A stretch of 64,000 nucleotides of DNA, taken from the NCBI GenBank assembly GCA_041559015.1, contig JBFFED010000005.1:1-64000 (forward strand), written 5' to 3'. The stretch is from COMBO-56-21 sp041559015. Its GTDB lineage: Archaea; Thermoplasmatota; Thermoplasmata; UBA10834. Numbering within the stretch: the stretch's first letter is position 1; the number at the start of each line of letters is the position of its first letter. Positions 42,127 to 50,020 of the stretch are shown piece after piece. The notes beneath the pieces are model-generated. The model had not been told where the DNA came from. It made no database searches and saw nothing but the letters and a program-made list of their open reading frames with translations. Both the position numbers and the translations under genes were made by a program.

Positions 42127-42957
42127 TCAGTACCTCCGGCTAGACCTCAGGACATCGCCTATCTCGTCCAGTATCTCCGCCCTGGTGTCCCTCACGGTGG
42201 GTCGAAACCTTCGGGCGACATCGATATCGGAGAGATCGATCTCGGCATCGATGATCTCCTCCTCGAGCGGACCCCCCGATGCGATCTCCTCGCCCCTTGG
42301 ACCATACACCACGCTCCCCCCGCCGAACACGAGGCTGCCGTGGACGCCCACCATGTTGCAGTACCCGAGATATATCGCATTTTCGACCGCCCGTCCTGGC
42401 ATGACCTTCCTGAACGATGGTAGAGAGGTCGTGGGGGCCGCCGATATGTTCACCAAGAGCTGGGCCCCCAAGAGCGTCTCCAGCTTGGCTATCTCCGGGA
42501 AGAACATGTCATAGCAGACCGTGAGGCCGATCCTTGCATGCCTGCCTTCACCCACCACCACATCCTTCCCCTCAGCGAAGAAGACCCGTTCCTCGAAAGG
42601 GCCGAACGTCGGCAGGTACATCTTGTCGTACCTGAAAAGCCGGCCGTGCCCTGTCGCCAGCAGGCACGAGTTGTAGACGAGACCGGGGACGCGCTCATCC
42701 TTCATCGGGCATCCGAACACGACATCCTTCCCGGTGTCCCTGGCGAGCTTCAGGACAGCTTTGATGGTGGGCCCGACGACCGTCTCCGCCTGGCTGAACA
42801 GGTCGTCCCTTGGAATGTAACCAGTGAGATTAAGCTCGGGGAAGACCACTATCTTCCCCTTGGCCTTCTTGACGATACCCTTCATACGCCTCAGGTTGGC
42901 CGCCTTGTCGTGCAACTGGCATGTGACTTGGGCCAGGGTGACATGGACCTTGCTCAT
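42127..42957 (-). CDS. Nitrilase-superfamily amidohydrolase (carbon-nitrogen hydrolase)
   Basis: 276 residues from ATG 42957; the frame is open 30 codons further up but that part crosses the promoter region. The catalytic triad is complete: Glu in VVFPELNLTGY, Lys in YDKMYLPTFGPFEE, and Cys in GLTVCYDMFFPE. Length and motifs fit the amidase/NAD-synthetase-glutaminase-like branch. It is divergent from nadE with 99 nt between the ATGs; many bacteria fuse just such a domain to NadE to supply ammonia from glutamine, so this may be a split glutaminase. Other amide or nitrile substrates remain possible. Confidence 0.85.
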   Translation of the reverse strand: MSKVHVTLAQVTCQLHDKAANLRRMKGIVKKAKGKIVVFPELNLTGYIPRDDLFSQAETVVGPTIKAVLKLARDTGKDVVFGCPMKDERVPGLVYNSCLLATGHGRLFRYDKMYLPTFGPFEERVFFAEGKDVVVGEGRHARIGLTVCYDMFFPEIAKLETLLGAQLLVNISAAPTTSLPSFRKVMPGRAVENAIYLGYCNMVGVHGSLVFGGGSVVYGPRGEEIASGGPLEEEIIDAEIDLSDIDVARRFRPTVRDTRAEILDEIGDVLRSSRRY

Positions 42958-43024
42958 AGGCACTCCGAGGACCTTCGGATAGATTAGGGTTTTCCCTCGG
43001 ATCCGTGCTGGGGAGACACCATAA

Positions 43025-43035
43025 CGGATATATCC
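43025..43035 (+). promoter_or_regulatory. TATA box of nadE
   Basis: CGGATATATCC is 22-32 nt before the nadE ATG, implying a leaderless message. Confidence 0.55.
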
Positions 43036-43056
43036 AGAGGGTGGCATTCAAGCACG

Positions 43057-43875
43057 ATGATACTGCCCAAGCTCAGGGAGGGCACAGAGAAGACCATAGA
43101 GAAGTTTCTCGCGGAGAAGCTGAGGAAGATTGGCGCCAAGGGTTTCGTGCTAGGTGTCAGCGGAGGCATTGACTCCGCCGTGTGTCTCAGATTGTGCGCG
43201 CGCGCAGTTGGCAAGGGTAGGGTCCTTGCCTTGCTGATGCCAGGGAAGGACTCCCCAAAGATGGACCTGCGGGACTCCAAGGATCTCTGTGGCCATGAGG
43301 GCGTGAAGTACAAGATCGTGGATATCACAGGTCCGGTCGAGGCGTATAAGAAGGCGATCAAAGGCCCGATGGACAAGAAGTCCCTCGCGAATATCAAGGC
43401 CAGGTGCAGGATGATTGCCCTCTACCATTACGCCAACACCGAGAGGAGGCTGGTAGCCGGCACGAGCAACAAGAGTGAGATACTGATCGGCTACTTCACG
43501 AAATTCGGGGATGGCGGCGCGGACCTCGAGCCGATAGGAGATCTTTACAAGACCGAGGTGCGACAGCTCGCGGGAAACCTCGGCCTTCCGGACAGGATTA
43601 TCAATAAGGTCCCCTCCGCTGGCCTTTGGAGAGGGCAGACGGATGAGGGTGAGATGGGCATCTCCTATGAGCGGCTCGACGCGATCCTGCTCGGCATAGA
43701 GCTCGGACTCGACGAGAGGAAGATTGCCAAGAGGGCGGAGACGGGCGTCAGGGAGGTCCAGAGGATTGCGAAGATGGTCAGGCTCTCCTCGCACAAGCGG
43801 AAGTTCCCACCGGCCGCGAAGATCGGGTTCAGGACGCCTGGACTCGACTGGCGCGAGGGTGACGAGGATGTCTGA
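43057..43875 (+). CDS. nadE: NAD+ synthetase (ammonia/amidotransfer type, synthetase domain only)
   Basis: 272 residues. NadE turns nicotinate adenine dinucleotide into NAD+ with ATP and ammonia. The PP-loop is VSGGIDSAV, followed by KARCRMIALYHYAN, AGTSNKSEILIGYFTKFGDG, DLYKTEVRQLA and PSAGLWRGQTDEGEMGISY, all typical. No glutaminase domain is attached; a nitrilase-type protein is encoded divergently. The chain is about the length of archaeal and B. subtilis-type NadE. Confidence 0.95.
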   Translation: MILPKLREGTEKTIEKFLAEKLRKIGAKGFVLGVSGGIDSAVCLRLCARAVGKGRVLALLMPGKDSPKMDLRDSKDLCGHEGVKYKIVDITGPVEAYKKAIKGPMDKKSLANIKARCRMIALYHYANTERRLVAGTSNKSEILIGYFTKFGDGGADLEPIGDLYKTEVRQLAGNLGLPDRIINKVPSAGLWRGQTDEGEMGISYERLDAILLGIELGLDERKIAKRAETGVREVQRIAKMVRLSSHKRKFPPAAKIGFRTPGLDWREGDEDV

Positions 43876-43982
43876 ACTGCAGAATCCGCAAGGCGGCCCT
43901 GCTCCGCATCCTGCGATGGTTGCTGGCCAGGAGGGGTGACTGCCTGGGATGGGCGCCGTACCGTACGACCATGACCTCGCAA

Positions 43983-43993
43983 ACGTTTATGTA
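43983..43993 (+). promoter_or_regulatory. TATA box of the tRNA-Glu gene
   Basis: ACGTTTATGTA lies 30-40 nt before the tRNA 5' end at 44023. The spacing suggests a short 5' leader. Confidence 0.5.
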
Positions 43994-44022
43994 AGCCCAC
44001 CGGTTTCGCTGGATTCCTGAGG

Positions 44023-44124
44023 GCTCCCGTAGTGTAGTCCGGCCAATCATTCGAGCCTCTCGCGGCCGCTTTCAAGGCTGGCCGGGGAAAGCTCGATACC
44101 CGGGTTCAAATCCCGGCGGGAGCA
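44023..44124 (+). tRNA. tRNA-Glu (anticodon CTC) with a 27-nt intron
   Basis: Acceptor GCTCCCG (44023-44029) pairs with CGGGAGC (44117-44123), discriminator A at 44124, no CCA. The D-arm GTGTAGTCCGGCCAATCAT is the archaeal tRNA-Glu type. Anticodon stem CGAGC (44052-44056)/GCTCG (44091-44095), loop C-T-CTC-G-[intron]-A. T-arm CCGGG-TTCAAAT-CCCGG. Confidence 0.95.
44063..44089 (+). other. Archaeal tRNA intron in tRNA-Glu(CTC), position 37/38
   Basis: 27-nt intron. The bulge-helix-bulge uses the exon bases CTCT paired with GGGG (two G-U pairs), bulges CGC and AAA, and an inner GGCC/GGCC helix. Cutting after the second bulge base leaves G37 joined to A38. Confidence 0.85.
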
Positions 44125-44230
44125 CTTCTCCTCCGTTACTAAGATTCGACCATCCTGAGCTGTGGTGGCAAATCAGCATGAGACGTGAATCCGCTCCGAG
44201 CTGCCGCATACGGATTCACAATCGGCGGAT

Positions 44231-44494
44231 TCACTGTTTGGCTCCACTTCCCAATCTCCTCAAGACGCCCGGCCAGAAATCCGGATGATCGACCACCAGC
44301 TCGCTGAAGAAGGCGAATGGCAGAGACACGGCTGACGCGATTACAACGATTTGAATAGTGATTGTGTCTCCCGTCGCGAAGTATATCGCCATCAGGTCTT
44401 CCGAAATGCCCATCATGAGACCGACGATGAAGAACTCCGCAAAGCGGGTCAGTCTCTTCCTCGGTGCCCTAACAGTGACGTGTGTGCCTGTCAT
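44231..44494 (-). CDS. Small two-helix membrane protein, unknown
   Basis: 87 residues. Basic N-terminus (RAPRKRLTR), then two hydrophobic stretches: FFIVGLMMGISEDLMAIYFA (about 21-40) and IQIVVIASAVSLPFAFFSEL (about 47-66). A short hydrophilic tail follows. Codon use is acceptable for a gene and the hydrophobic pattern is ordered, but I do not recognise a family. It stands alone between the tRNA-Glu and a larger membrane protein gene; the gap 44495-44707 shows nothing clear. Confidence 0.55.
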   Translation of the reverse strand: MTGTHVTVRAPRKRLTRFAEFFIVGLMMGISEDLMAIYFATGDTITIQIVVIASAVSLPFAFFSELVVDHPDFWPGVLRRLGSGAKQ

Positions 44495-44707
44495 CCGATG
44501 ACCTCTACTGGGAGATGTGTCTCTTCATGGATAGACTTTCATGTAGGATGGGCTTCAGTCCTGATACGATTGGATCGGGCGCCCGCGCCGAGCACGCACC
44601 AACAACATTTTCGCTAACACCCAATGAGACAACGGTCCAGCTCTGAATCTGCTCGCGCAGGAGATGGCTCTCCCTTCAGGGACGCCGGTAGAGCACGCAT
44701 TCTAGCG

Positions 44708-45823
44708 TTATGCACGATAGGTCTTCGGAGACGCAGAGTGCCAGGAATCCAGTAGTATTGCGCCCAAGACCAGGATGGGGCCAACTATGAGCCCGGCGCC
44801 GATGACAAGAGCCGCTACAGCAACCATAAGCGATACCGCCAATCTCGGCACGGTGGACGGGGGTTGCCCCCGTCCAGCATATCTCAGCGCAACCATACCG
44901 AGCACGATGGCGGCCGATTGCAGCAGGAGCACCACCATGCCTATTGGAGACTCGCTGAAGAGCGGGGACAGCACGAGAAAGACTGTCTGATTGACGCCGC
45001 CCCCAATCATGAGCAATGCCCCAGACAAAGCCGAGTAGAAAAGGGCTTTCTGCGTCCTGTCGCTGATTCTTGATACCGACCTGAACCGCGGCAACACGAA
45101 CGCATGGAAGGCCAGACCTCCAATGACCGTGAGGTATGTCGGGAGCATGAAGACGAGCGGGTTCTCCTCCCAGAAGACCTTGGTGCTGTACCAATCATAC
45201 GGTATGAGAACGAAGTCGAGAACTCCGAAGTCCTCCTCCACGCCGGGCGCGAACAGATACTTGTAGACTGTACCATCGCTCACGCCTTCCAGGGCGTGGA
45301 GAGCTATTGACAGGGCGATCATGAAATAGTAGGTACCTTCCACATCGAGAGTCGTGTCAACGGTCTGTCTCACCCAGAACTCGGTCTGAGTGAACGGCTC
45401 GAACTCCTCATCGTACATTGGGCCATCATACATCCAGCTCAAGACGCCTGTCTCAGGCGGGAGAGCTACCGAGTAGTATGAGAGCATCTGCTGAGCACTC
45501 TCGTCAGGCAGAGGGAGCCCTGGACCTATCAGCAGCACCTCAGGCGCGAAGGCGTCGAAACGGTCGAAGGTTGGGACACCAAGCTGGAAATGGAGACTCT
45601 CTCCTGCTTCTGCAGGAAAGGAGTAGAAATGGGTCCCGGTTCCTTGCTCGAACTCGGCGTATATGGCATATGACACCTGGATATCGGGTATCTCCAGCGC
45701 GTCATTAATCGTGGAGCCACCCGACCGGTAAAGAGGAAGATGGCCACTCGACTCGTCGGGTACCGCCAATAGCACGACGAGAGACACGAAGACGATTGCC
45801 CCCACCGGTTTCGCAACACGCAT
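44708..45823 (-). CDS. Membrane protein with large extracellular N-terminal domain and four C-terminal helices
   Basis: 371 residues from ATG 45823; the longer frame to 45967 adds a basic stretch unlike a signal sequence. The N-terminal hydrophobic stretch VGAIVFVSLVVLLAVPD looks like a signal peptide. An extracellular beta-rich domain follows (about 25-220; HFYSFPAEAGESLHFQLGVP resembles pre-peptidase/jelly-roll domains). Next come about four to five membrane segments (from VFMLPTYLTVIGGLAFHAFV onward). It could be a surface anchor or sensor. It is 215 nt downstream of the zinc-ribbon membrane gene of the pilus-like locus and may belong to it. No family name recognised. Confidence 0.7.
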   Translation of the reverse strand: MRVAKPVGAIVFVSLVVLLAVPDESSGHLPLYRSGGSTINDALEIPDIQVSYAIYAEFEQGTGTHFYSFPAEAGESLHFQLGVPTFDRFDAFAPEVLLIGPGLPLPDESAQQMLSYYSVALPPETGVLSWMYDGPMYDEEFEPFTQTEFWVRQTVDTTLDVEGTYYFMIALSIALHALEGVSDGTVYKYLFAPGVEEDFGVLDFVLIPYDWYSTKVFWEENPLVFMLPTYLTVIGGLAFHAFVLPRFRSVSRISDRTQKALFYSALSGALLMIGGGVNQTVFLVLSPLFSESPIGMVVLLLQSAAIVLGMVALRYAGRGQPPSTVPRLAVSLMVAVAALVIGAGLIVGPILVLGAILLDSWHSASPKTYRA

Positions 45824-46037
45824 CCTGATATCGATTACCGACCGCACATTGTGATAGACGCTAGTAACCCTTCCACCAACCCTGTTCGGTCGACTTGAGG
45901 GATTTCTTATCAGAACGGGTCTTTTCCGTGCGAGGGGAGCGGACAATCGCTGACCGGCGATTGCCATTGTGCGTCACAACGGCCCTCGCACTACTGGTGT
46001 CAATCATTCCTACAGTCTAGCGCAGAGGGGTCGCTTA

Positions 46038-46736
46038 TCAGGCTTCCTCGTCCACGCCTTCATCGAATTCCGCGCCGCATTCAGGGCACTTGGGAGCCGT
46101 CAGGGGAGAAGGCGTTCCGCATACGGGGCACTCACCCATCTCCACCTCTTCCTGCTCCCTGTCCTTCGTTCTGGAAGGGTTACCAGGCCTCTTCTGCCTG
46201 GTGCTCCTCCTGCGGAGGCGTGTTCTGAGGGCCTTGACCTTGTCCATGTACGCCAGACCCAGCACGACGCAGAAGAGAGCCATAGCGCCCAATACCACAG
46301 CGTAGACGAAAGAAACGGGTATCGCGGGCAGGAATGGAAGCGCGACGGCCTTGTCGTTGACATATGCGCTAGCGAAGAACAGGAATCCAACAGCTGCGGG
46401 GATGGGAAGAGCTACGGTGAATAACACGCTTTGGACCATAACGGACTTCTTTGTCGGATCTGGCTGTCCGAAGAAGAGGTAGAGGCTCAGCCCCACCAGA
46501 CTCGCCACGGCGACCAATGTGAAGCTGGCGCAGTAGTAGAACTGAATGGCGTCATCCATCTGGTCCATATACTCTGGCCCTGCCAGCAGCTGTGAGAATC
46601 CTAGGAAGCTGCCCAGGATCAACATGTAGGGGATGGCCTTCGGGAAGCGTTCCTCGAAGACGATGGCGGCTATGGAGCCTGCCAGAAAGAAGTCTATCCC
46701 CAGGAGTAGGAAGAACTGTGCGGGGAATACAGCCAT
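46038..46736 (-). CDS. Multi-pass membrane protein with C-terminal zinc ribbon
   Basis: 232 residues from ATG 46736, 2 nt after the signal peptidase stop; GTG 46745 is an alternative. Five or six hydrophobic segments cover residues 1-165, then a strongly basic stretch (RTRLRRRSTRQKRPG) and a zinc ribbon, CPVCGTPSPLTAPKCPECG. The ribbon is cytoplasmic by the positive-inside rule. Its tight coupling with the signal peptidase and the two secreted proteins suggests a role in assembling or anchoring that surface structure. Family unknown. Confidence 0.75.
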   Translation of the reverse strand: MAVFPAQFFLLLGIDFFLAGSIAAIVFEERFPKAIPYMLILGSFLGFSQLLAGPEYMDQMDDAIQFYYCASFTLVAVASLVGLSLYLFFGQPDPTKKSVMVQSVLFTVALPIPAAVGFLFFASAYVNDKAVALPFLPAIPVSFVYAVVLGAMALFCVVLGLAYMDKVKALRTRLRRRSTRQKRPGNPSRTKDREQEEVEMGECPVCGTPSPLTAPKCPECGAEFDEGVDEEA

Positions 46737-46738
46737 AT

Positions 46739-47314
46739 TCAGCACCCCCCTTCTTGGTCAATCTCTAGAGGCTTCTCTGCCTGAGTGGTTTCAGTGCTTT
46801 CTGTCGGGTTCTTCTTGGGCCCGAACAGGAGAACCACCAGCGCCAAGGCAGTGATGCCCATCGCCACGAGCACCCAGCCGGACCCCCACAGAGAAGGCGA
46901 GATGTAGCCCGCAGAGGGGATTGTCGCAACCACCTTGGAGATGTAGTCCTCCTCGGTGACCTGCCACGGGTCGATTGTGGGGTTCGTGAGGTTGTTGTCC
47001 CCCTTGGTCAACAGGAATGTGGCACTCCCGCTGGTGTTGACCGCGACAACTCTGTGAATCACTGTCGTGGGGACCCCTCTAGGATCCTTGAACACTATGA
47101 TGTCTCCAACTTCGATGCTGTCGAATGAAGTCTTGTAGACCACTACGGCGTCAGCGTAGTCTATCGTTGGTGACATGCTGCTCGGGTTGTCGGATACGAC
47201 GAAGAACGGCGGAGTCCCCTTGGCATAGCTGACTGCTGAGAAGACGAGGAGGCTGAGTATGACTACAGCGAAGCCGTAGTTCAGATACTTCAGGTATCTC
47301 CTCATGTTCTTCAT
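46739..47314 (-). CDS. Signal peptidase I of the archaeal/SipW (S26B) type
   Basis: 191 residues. N-terminal membrane helix (about 13-31), catalytic Ser46 in NPSSMSPTI, His87 in TTVIHRVVAV (His instead of the bacterial Lys, as in archaeal/ER and SipW enzymes), TKGDNN acidic motif, then a second C-terminal helix (about 150-170). The two-helix form with a C-terminal tail is usual for SipW-like dedicated peptidases. It follows directly (TGAATG) on the large secreted protein gene and two genes after the TasA-like protein, so it probably processes these two. Confidence 0.9.
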   Translation of the reverse strand: MKNMRRYLKYLNYGFAVVILSLLVFSAVSYAKGTPPFFVVSDNPSSMSPTIDYADAVVVYKTSFDSIEVGDIIVFKDPRGVPTTVIHRVVAVNTSGSATFLLTKGDNNLTNPTIDPWQVTEEDYISKVVATIPSAGYISPSLWGSGWVLVAMGITALALVVLLFGPKKNPTESTETTQAEKPLEIDQEGGC

Positions 47315-48937
47315 TCAGTTCACCGTCACATCGATTGCATAGTAGCAGAATGGGCTCGTACCTGGACTGATTGTGGCATACAGAACGATGCTCGAGCTCC
47401 CGAACTCATCCGCGACCGCCTGTATCCTCATGTAAAGCGTCGAACTACCCGACAGTGTGACCGAAGATCCAGAGGACTGGGTCACGGCTCCGTCGGCGAT
47501 CAATACCTGAGCAGTGGCGGGAGAGTAAAGAGAGACATTCATGCTGGTTATCCTGTCGATCGAGGAGTAGCTGTACACGGACAGACTGACGGAGTAGCTT
47601 GTCGATTCAGAATTCACGAACCTCAGGACGTAGTCGAAGTCGCTCGGTGTCGCGAAGTTCGTGGTCTGTCCAGTGCCCCAGTAGATGGTGTAGGTTATCC
47701 CACTGCCAGTCGGGTTGGTGAGCACTGCGAGCAGCCGGTCTCCCGATGATATCGAGGTCTCAGACCCCGCGAACGTGGTGATCACCTCGGACTTCGAGGT
47801 GGTTATGGGGTCAGTGCTGTCGCTGACGATCCAGTCAGTCACGGCGCCGCTCGTATACACGAGCAGGAGCACATCCATCGACCCCTGGGAACTCGCCATG
47901 GCCCAGAGGTCCAGCGCCCATGTCCCGGCGTATACCGTCGCCGCGCTGGTATATGCAGGCGACCAAAGGAAGGCTGAATTGCCGGCCGAGACTGTGAAGG
48001 ACCCGCTCGTGGCAGGAGCGGTTAGGTCCGTATTGCTGGAAGCCGATGGTATCGTCCCCTGTACAGCATCGCCTATCATCGCCCATGTGACGCTTGACGT
48101 CGTCGAGAAGTCTATTGTGGTTGAAGTCTGTGGCGACATGACTCGCTTATACTCCGCCGCTCCGCCCAATGTAGATCTGTCTGTGCTGTATATCGTTGTG
48201 AATCCGCTACCTGCAGATGGATCTGGAGCGGTCCCAGAGGAAACTCTGACGGCCACCGCACCGATCAGGAAATCATTGGGGTTCACGGTCGAGAGGGTCA
48301 CTGACTGCGCTGTCCCGCTACCCGTGCCAGTGACTGGAGAGCTCAGGCCGGGGTCGAAGGGATCAGCGGTGTTCGCGCCGCTGATCCCAAAGGCGATGAC
48401 TATGAAGATCGTGTTAGCGCTGAAGCTCACGGTTATGTCCCTTGAGCTCGCAGTCGGCGCTACCGCCCACCAAGTCTCGACCCTCTCGTTCGTGCCATCT
48501 GAGACAGCACCCCTCTGTGTCCAGGTAAGCGCGGTCCCGGAATTCGTCACGGAGGTCACCGTCGCATCGCCTCTGATCAACGCAGCCACATAGATCAGGT
48601 CGTCCGCATTGCTCGTGGAGAGGCCACTTACCGTTCCAGAATTCGCGGTGTCTGCCACCATCCCCGAACCATCGAGTGCTGGCGCTGCGTAAGCCGACAC
48701 CGTCGCATCCGCGGTCTCGTAGAACTCAAGTCCGGCGCCGATAGTCACTTCTCCGTAATCCCCTGTAGAGGAGATCGACGAACTGCCTATGTCTCCGGTA
48801 TTGAGGGCAACGGGAGCGGTTTGAGCAGTTGACGTTCCATCACATCCATACTCTTCTATCACGAGGGCGCTGGACAGCCCTGAGGCTATCATGAACGAGG
48901 AGACTACGACTATCAGCGGACGCAGACAGTGCCCCAT
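47315..48937 (-). CDS. Large secreted Ser/Thr-rich beta protein of the pilus-like locus
   Basis: 540 residues from ATG 48937. The frame is open to 49009, but that extension is encoded by a hairpin and has no signal character. The N-terminus MGHCLRPLIVVVSSFMIASG is a signal peptide/anchor. The rest is Ser/Thr/Ala-rich with beta-strand alternation and few charges. The segment around TLSTVNPNDFLIGAVAVRVS ... AEYKRVMSPQTSTTIDF resembles the LamG/concanavalin-like surface modules of many archaea. It is probably a minor pilin, tip or matrix protein secreted alongside the TasA-like product. Exact role unknown. Confidence 0.75.
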   Translation of the reverse strand: MGHCLRPLIVVVSSFMIASGLSSALVIEEYGCDGTSTAQTAPVALNTGDIGSSSISSTGDYGEVTIGAGLEFYETADATVSAYAAPALDGSGMVADTANSGTVSGLSTSNADDLIYVAALIRGDATVTSVTNSGTALTWTQRGAVSDGTNERVETWWAVAPTASSRDITVSFSANTIFIVIAFGISGANTADPFDPGLSSPVTGTGSGTAQSVTLSTVNPNDFLIGAVAVRVSSGTAPDPSAGSGFTTIYSTDRSTLGGAAEYKRVMSPQTSTTIDFSTTSSVTWAMIGDAVQGTIPSASSNTDLTAPATSGSFTVSAGNSAFLWSPAYTSAATVYAGTWALDLWAMASSQGSMDVLLLVYTSGAVTDWIVSDSTDPITTSKSEVITTFAGSETSISSGDRLLAVLTNPTGSGITYTIYWGTGQTTNFATPSDFDYVLRFVNSESTSYSVSLSVYSYSSIDRITSMNVSLYSPATAQVLIADGAVTQSSGSSVTLSGSSTLYMRIQAVADEFGSSSIVLYATISPGTSPFCYYAIDVTVN

Positions 48938-48984
48938 TTGTCCATCCCAGCCTTGCTCCAACTCAGGAAGCGCCCTGGACACAT

Positions 48985-49015
48985 CCGCCAGTGGCGGGGT
49001 TGCCGCCACTGGCGG
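48985..49015 (-). terminator. Perfect 13-bp hairpin after the TasA-like gene
   Basis: CCGCCAGTGGCGG - GGTTG - CCGCCACTGGCGG: perfectly paired arms with a 5-nt loop, 11 nt after the stop of the TasA-like gene and before the next ORF. No T run follows on the minus strand, so it may be an mRNA-stabilising or attenuating hairpin rather than a terminator proper. It could make the first gene's product far more abundant than the downstream ones. Confidence 0.6.
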
Positions 49016-49025
49016 CGTTCAGCGT

Positions 49026-49655
49026 CTAAGCCCACTGGATGGCTATGTCGAACGTCACTGCCTGTCCCGTTGTCGCCGTGGATATCGCGTACGCAACTAC
49101 CTCGATGTAGTGGGTAGCGCCAGCTCCAAGCGCCTGGCTTGATCCCAAGACAGACCCGCCGGTCGTGCTCGTTATCTCGAAGGAACCAACGTTGCTGGAG
49201 GCGGGGTCATCCGTCTGGCTGGTGCAGTAGTACACCACGATCTTCCCAAGGACGCTGTTAGTATCGACAATGTTCGATATCGTCACGGAGTTGACCGTTC
49301 GGGCCGTGGCGCTCGGGTTGTCGATCTGCAGAAGGTCTGTGTAGTACGTCGCGGGCTGCGGCGTGTTCGTCACCGACGGGAACATGTCGATGGCGATGGC
49401 GGCGTAGTCATACGTGCTGGCAACAGTGACTGTCGCACTCGGATATCCAGAGCCACCAGAGTCAGACCCGGCAACCAGTTGCACATCTGGTGTCCTGACG
49501 GTCGCAGTCGCATCTCCATAGTAGTTCACGAAAACCGAGGCGCTCGCAGTTGCCATCAGCATTGACAAGAGCAGAACGCCCAGGATCTTCCCGGTCTTCG
49601 AGTTCAGTCTCGATGTTCTCTCACGCATTCGGGCTATCATCTCTGACAATCCCAT
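49026..49655 (-). CDS. TasA/camelysin-like secreted fibre protein (candidate bundling pilin)
   Basis: 209 residues. Basic N-terminus, then hydrophobic KILGVLLLSMLMATASASVF, followed at once by VNYYGDATAT, a processing-site environment like that of TasA, CalY and archaeal bundling pilins. The mature part is beta-rich (TARTVNSVTISNIVDTNSV, ALGAGATHYIEVVAYAIS) and has only two cysteines or fewer. TasA-type proteins are cut by a SipW-like peptidase and polymerise by donor-strand exchange. A SipW-like peptidase is encoded two genes downstream. The assignment rests on the signal region plus context; direct family similarity is moderate. Confidence 0.65.
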   Translation of the reverse strand: MGLSEMIARMRERTSRLNSKTGKILGVLLLSMLMATASASVFVNYYGDATATVRTPDVQLVAGSDSGGSGYPSATVTVASTYDYAAIAIDMFPSVTNTPQPATYYTDLLQIDNPSATARTVNSVTISNIVDTNSVLGKIVVYYCTSQTDDPASSNVGSFEITSTTGGSVLGSSQALGAGATHYIEVVAYAISTATTGQAVTFDIAIQWA

Positions 49656-50020
49656 ATTCTTTGCCTCATACCCATGCTTCGGGTGTGAGAGCCTATCTCG
49701 ATGGGGTGTATTTGTACCGCCTCACCTGGTTCGCAATTTTGATAACAGGTCTTGGCCGACGGTATATAAACCTACGCCCATGGCCGTCGACCGCGATTCC
49801 AGCAAGTCTGGCTATCACCGCTTGAGGGCTCCGAACACATGGGGGCGTGCGCGGCCAGTATGACCATGGATTAACATCCGGAAAACACGCCAGTGTTCAT
49901 TGCTCGGGAGGGGCACGGCCTCTATCTGGTGAATACGGCCACTCCATTTCGCCCCAGGTGAGTGGACTGCCAGGTCCATGGTACAGAAAAACGAGTGATA
50001 AGGGGTTTAAAAGGGGGCGC
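49656..50020. other. Intergenic region with promoter of the pilus-like operon
   Basis: About 365 bases. The only clear signal is the TATA box at 49761-49770. The half next to the peptidase stop (49790-50020) holds no recognised gene, RNA fold or repeat. Confidence 0.4.
49761..49770 (-). promoter_or_regulatory. TATA box of the TasA-like operon
   Basis: On the minus strand GGTTTATATACC, a very good TATA element. The expected start near 49738 gives a leader of about 80 nt, with GAGG 11 nt before the ATG at 49655. The plus strand has no gene to serve. Confidence 0.6.

Noticed and set aside
43868..43939. 23-codon ORF overlapping the end of nadE
   Set aside because: Too short, Pro/Gly/Gln-rich without pattern and no ribosome site; probably chance.
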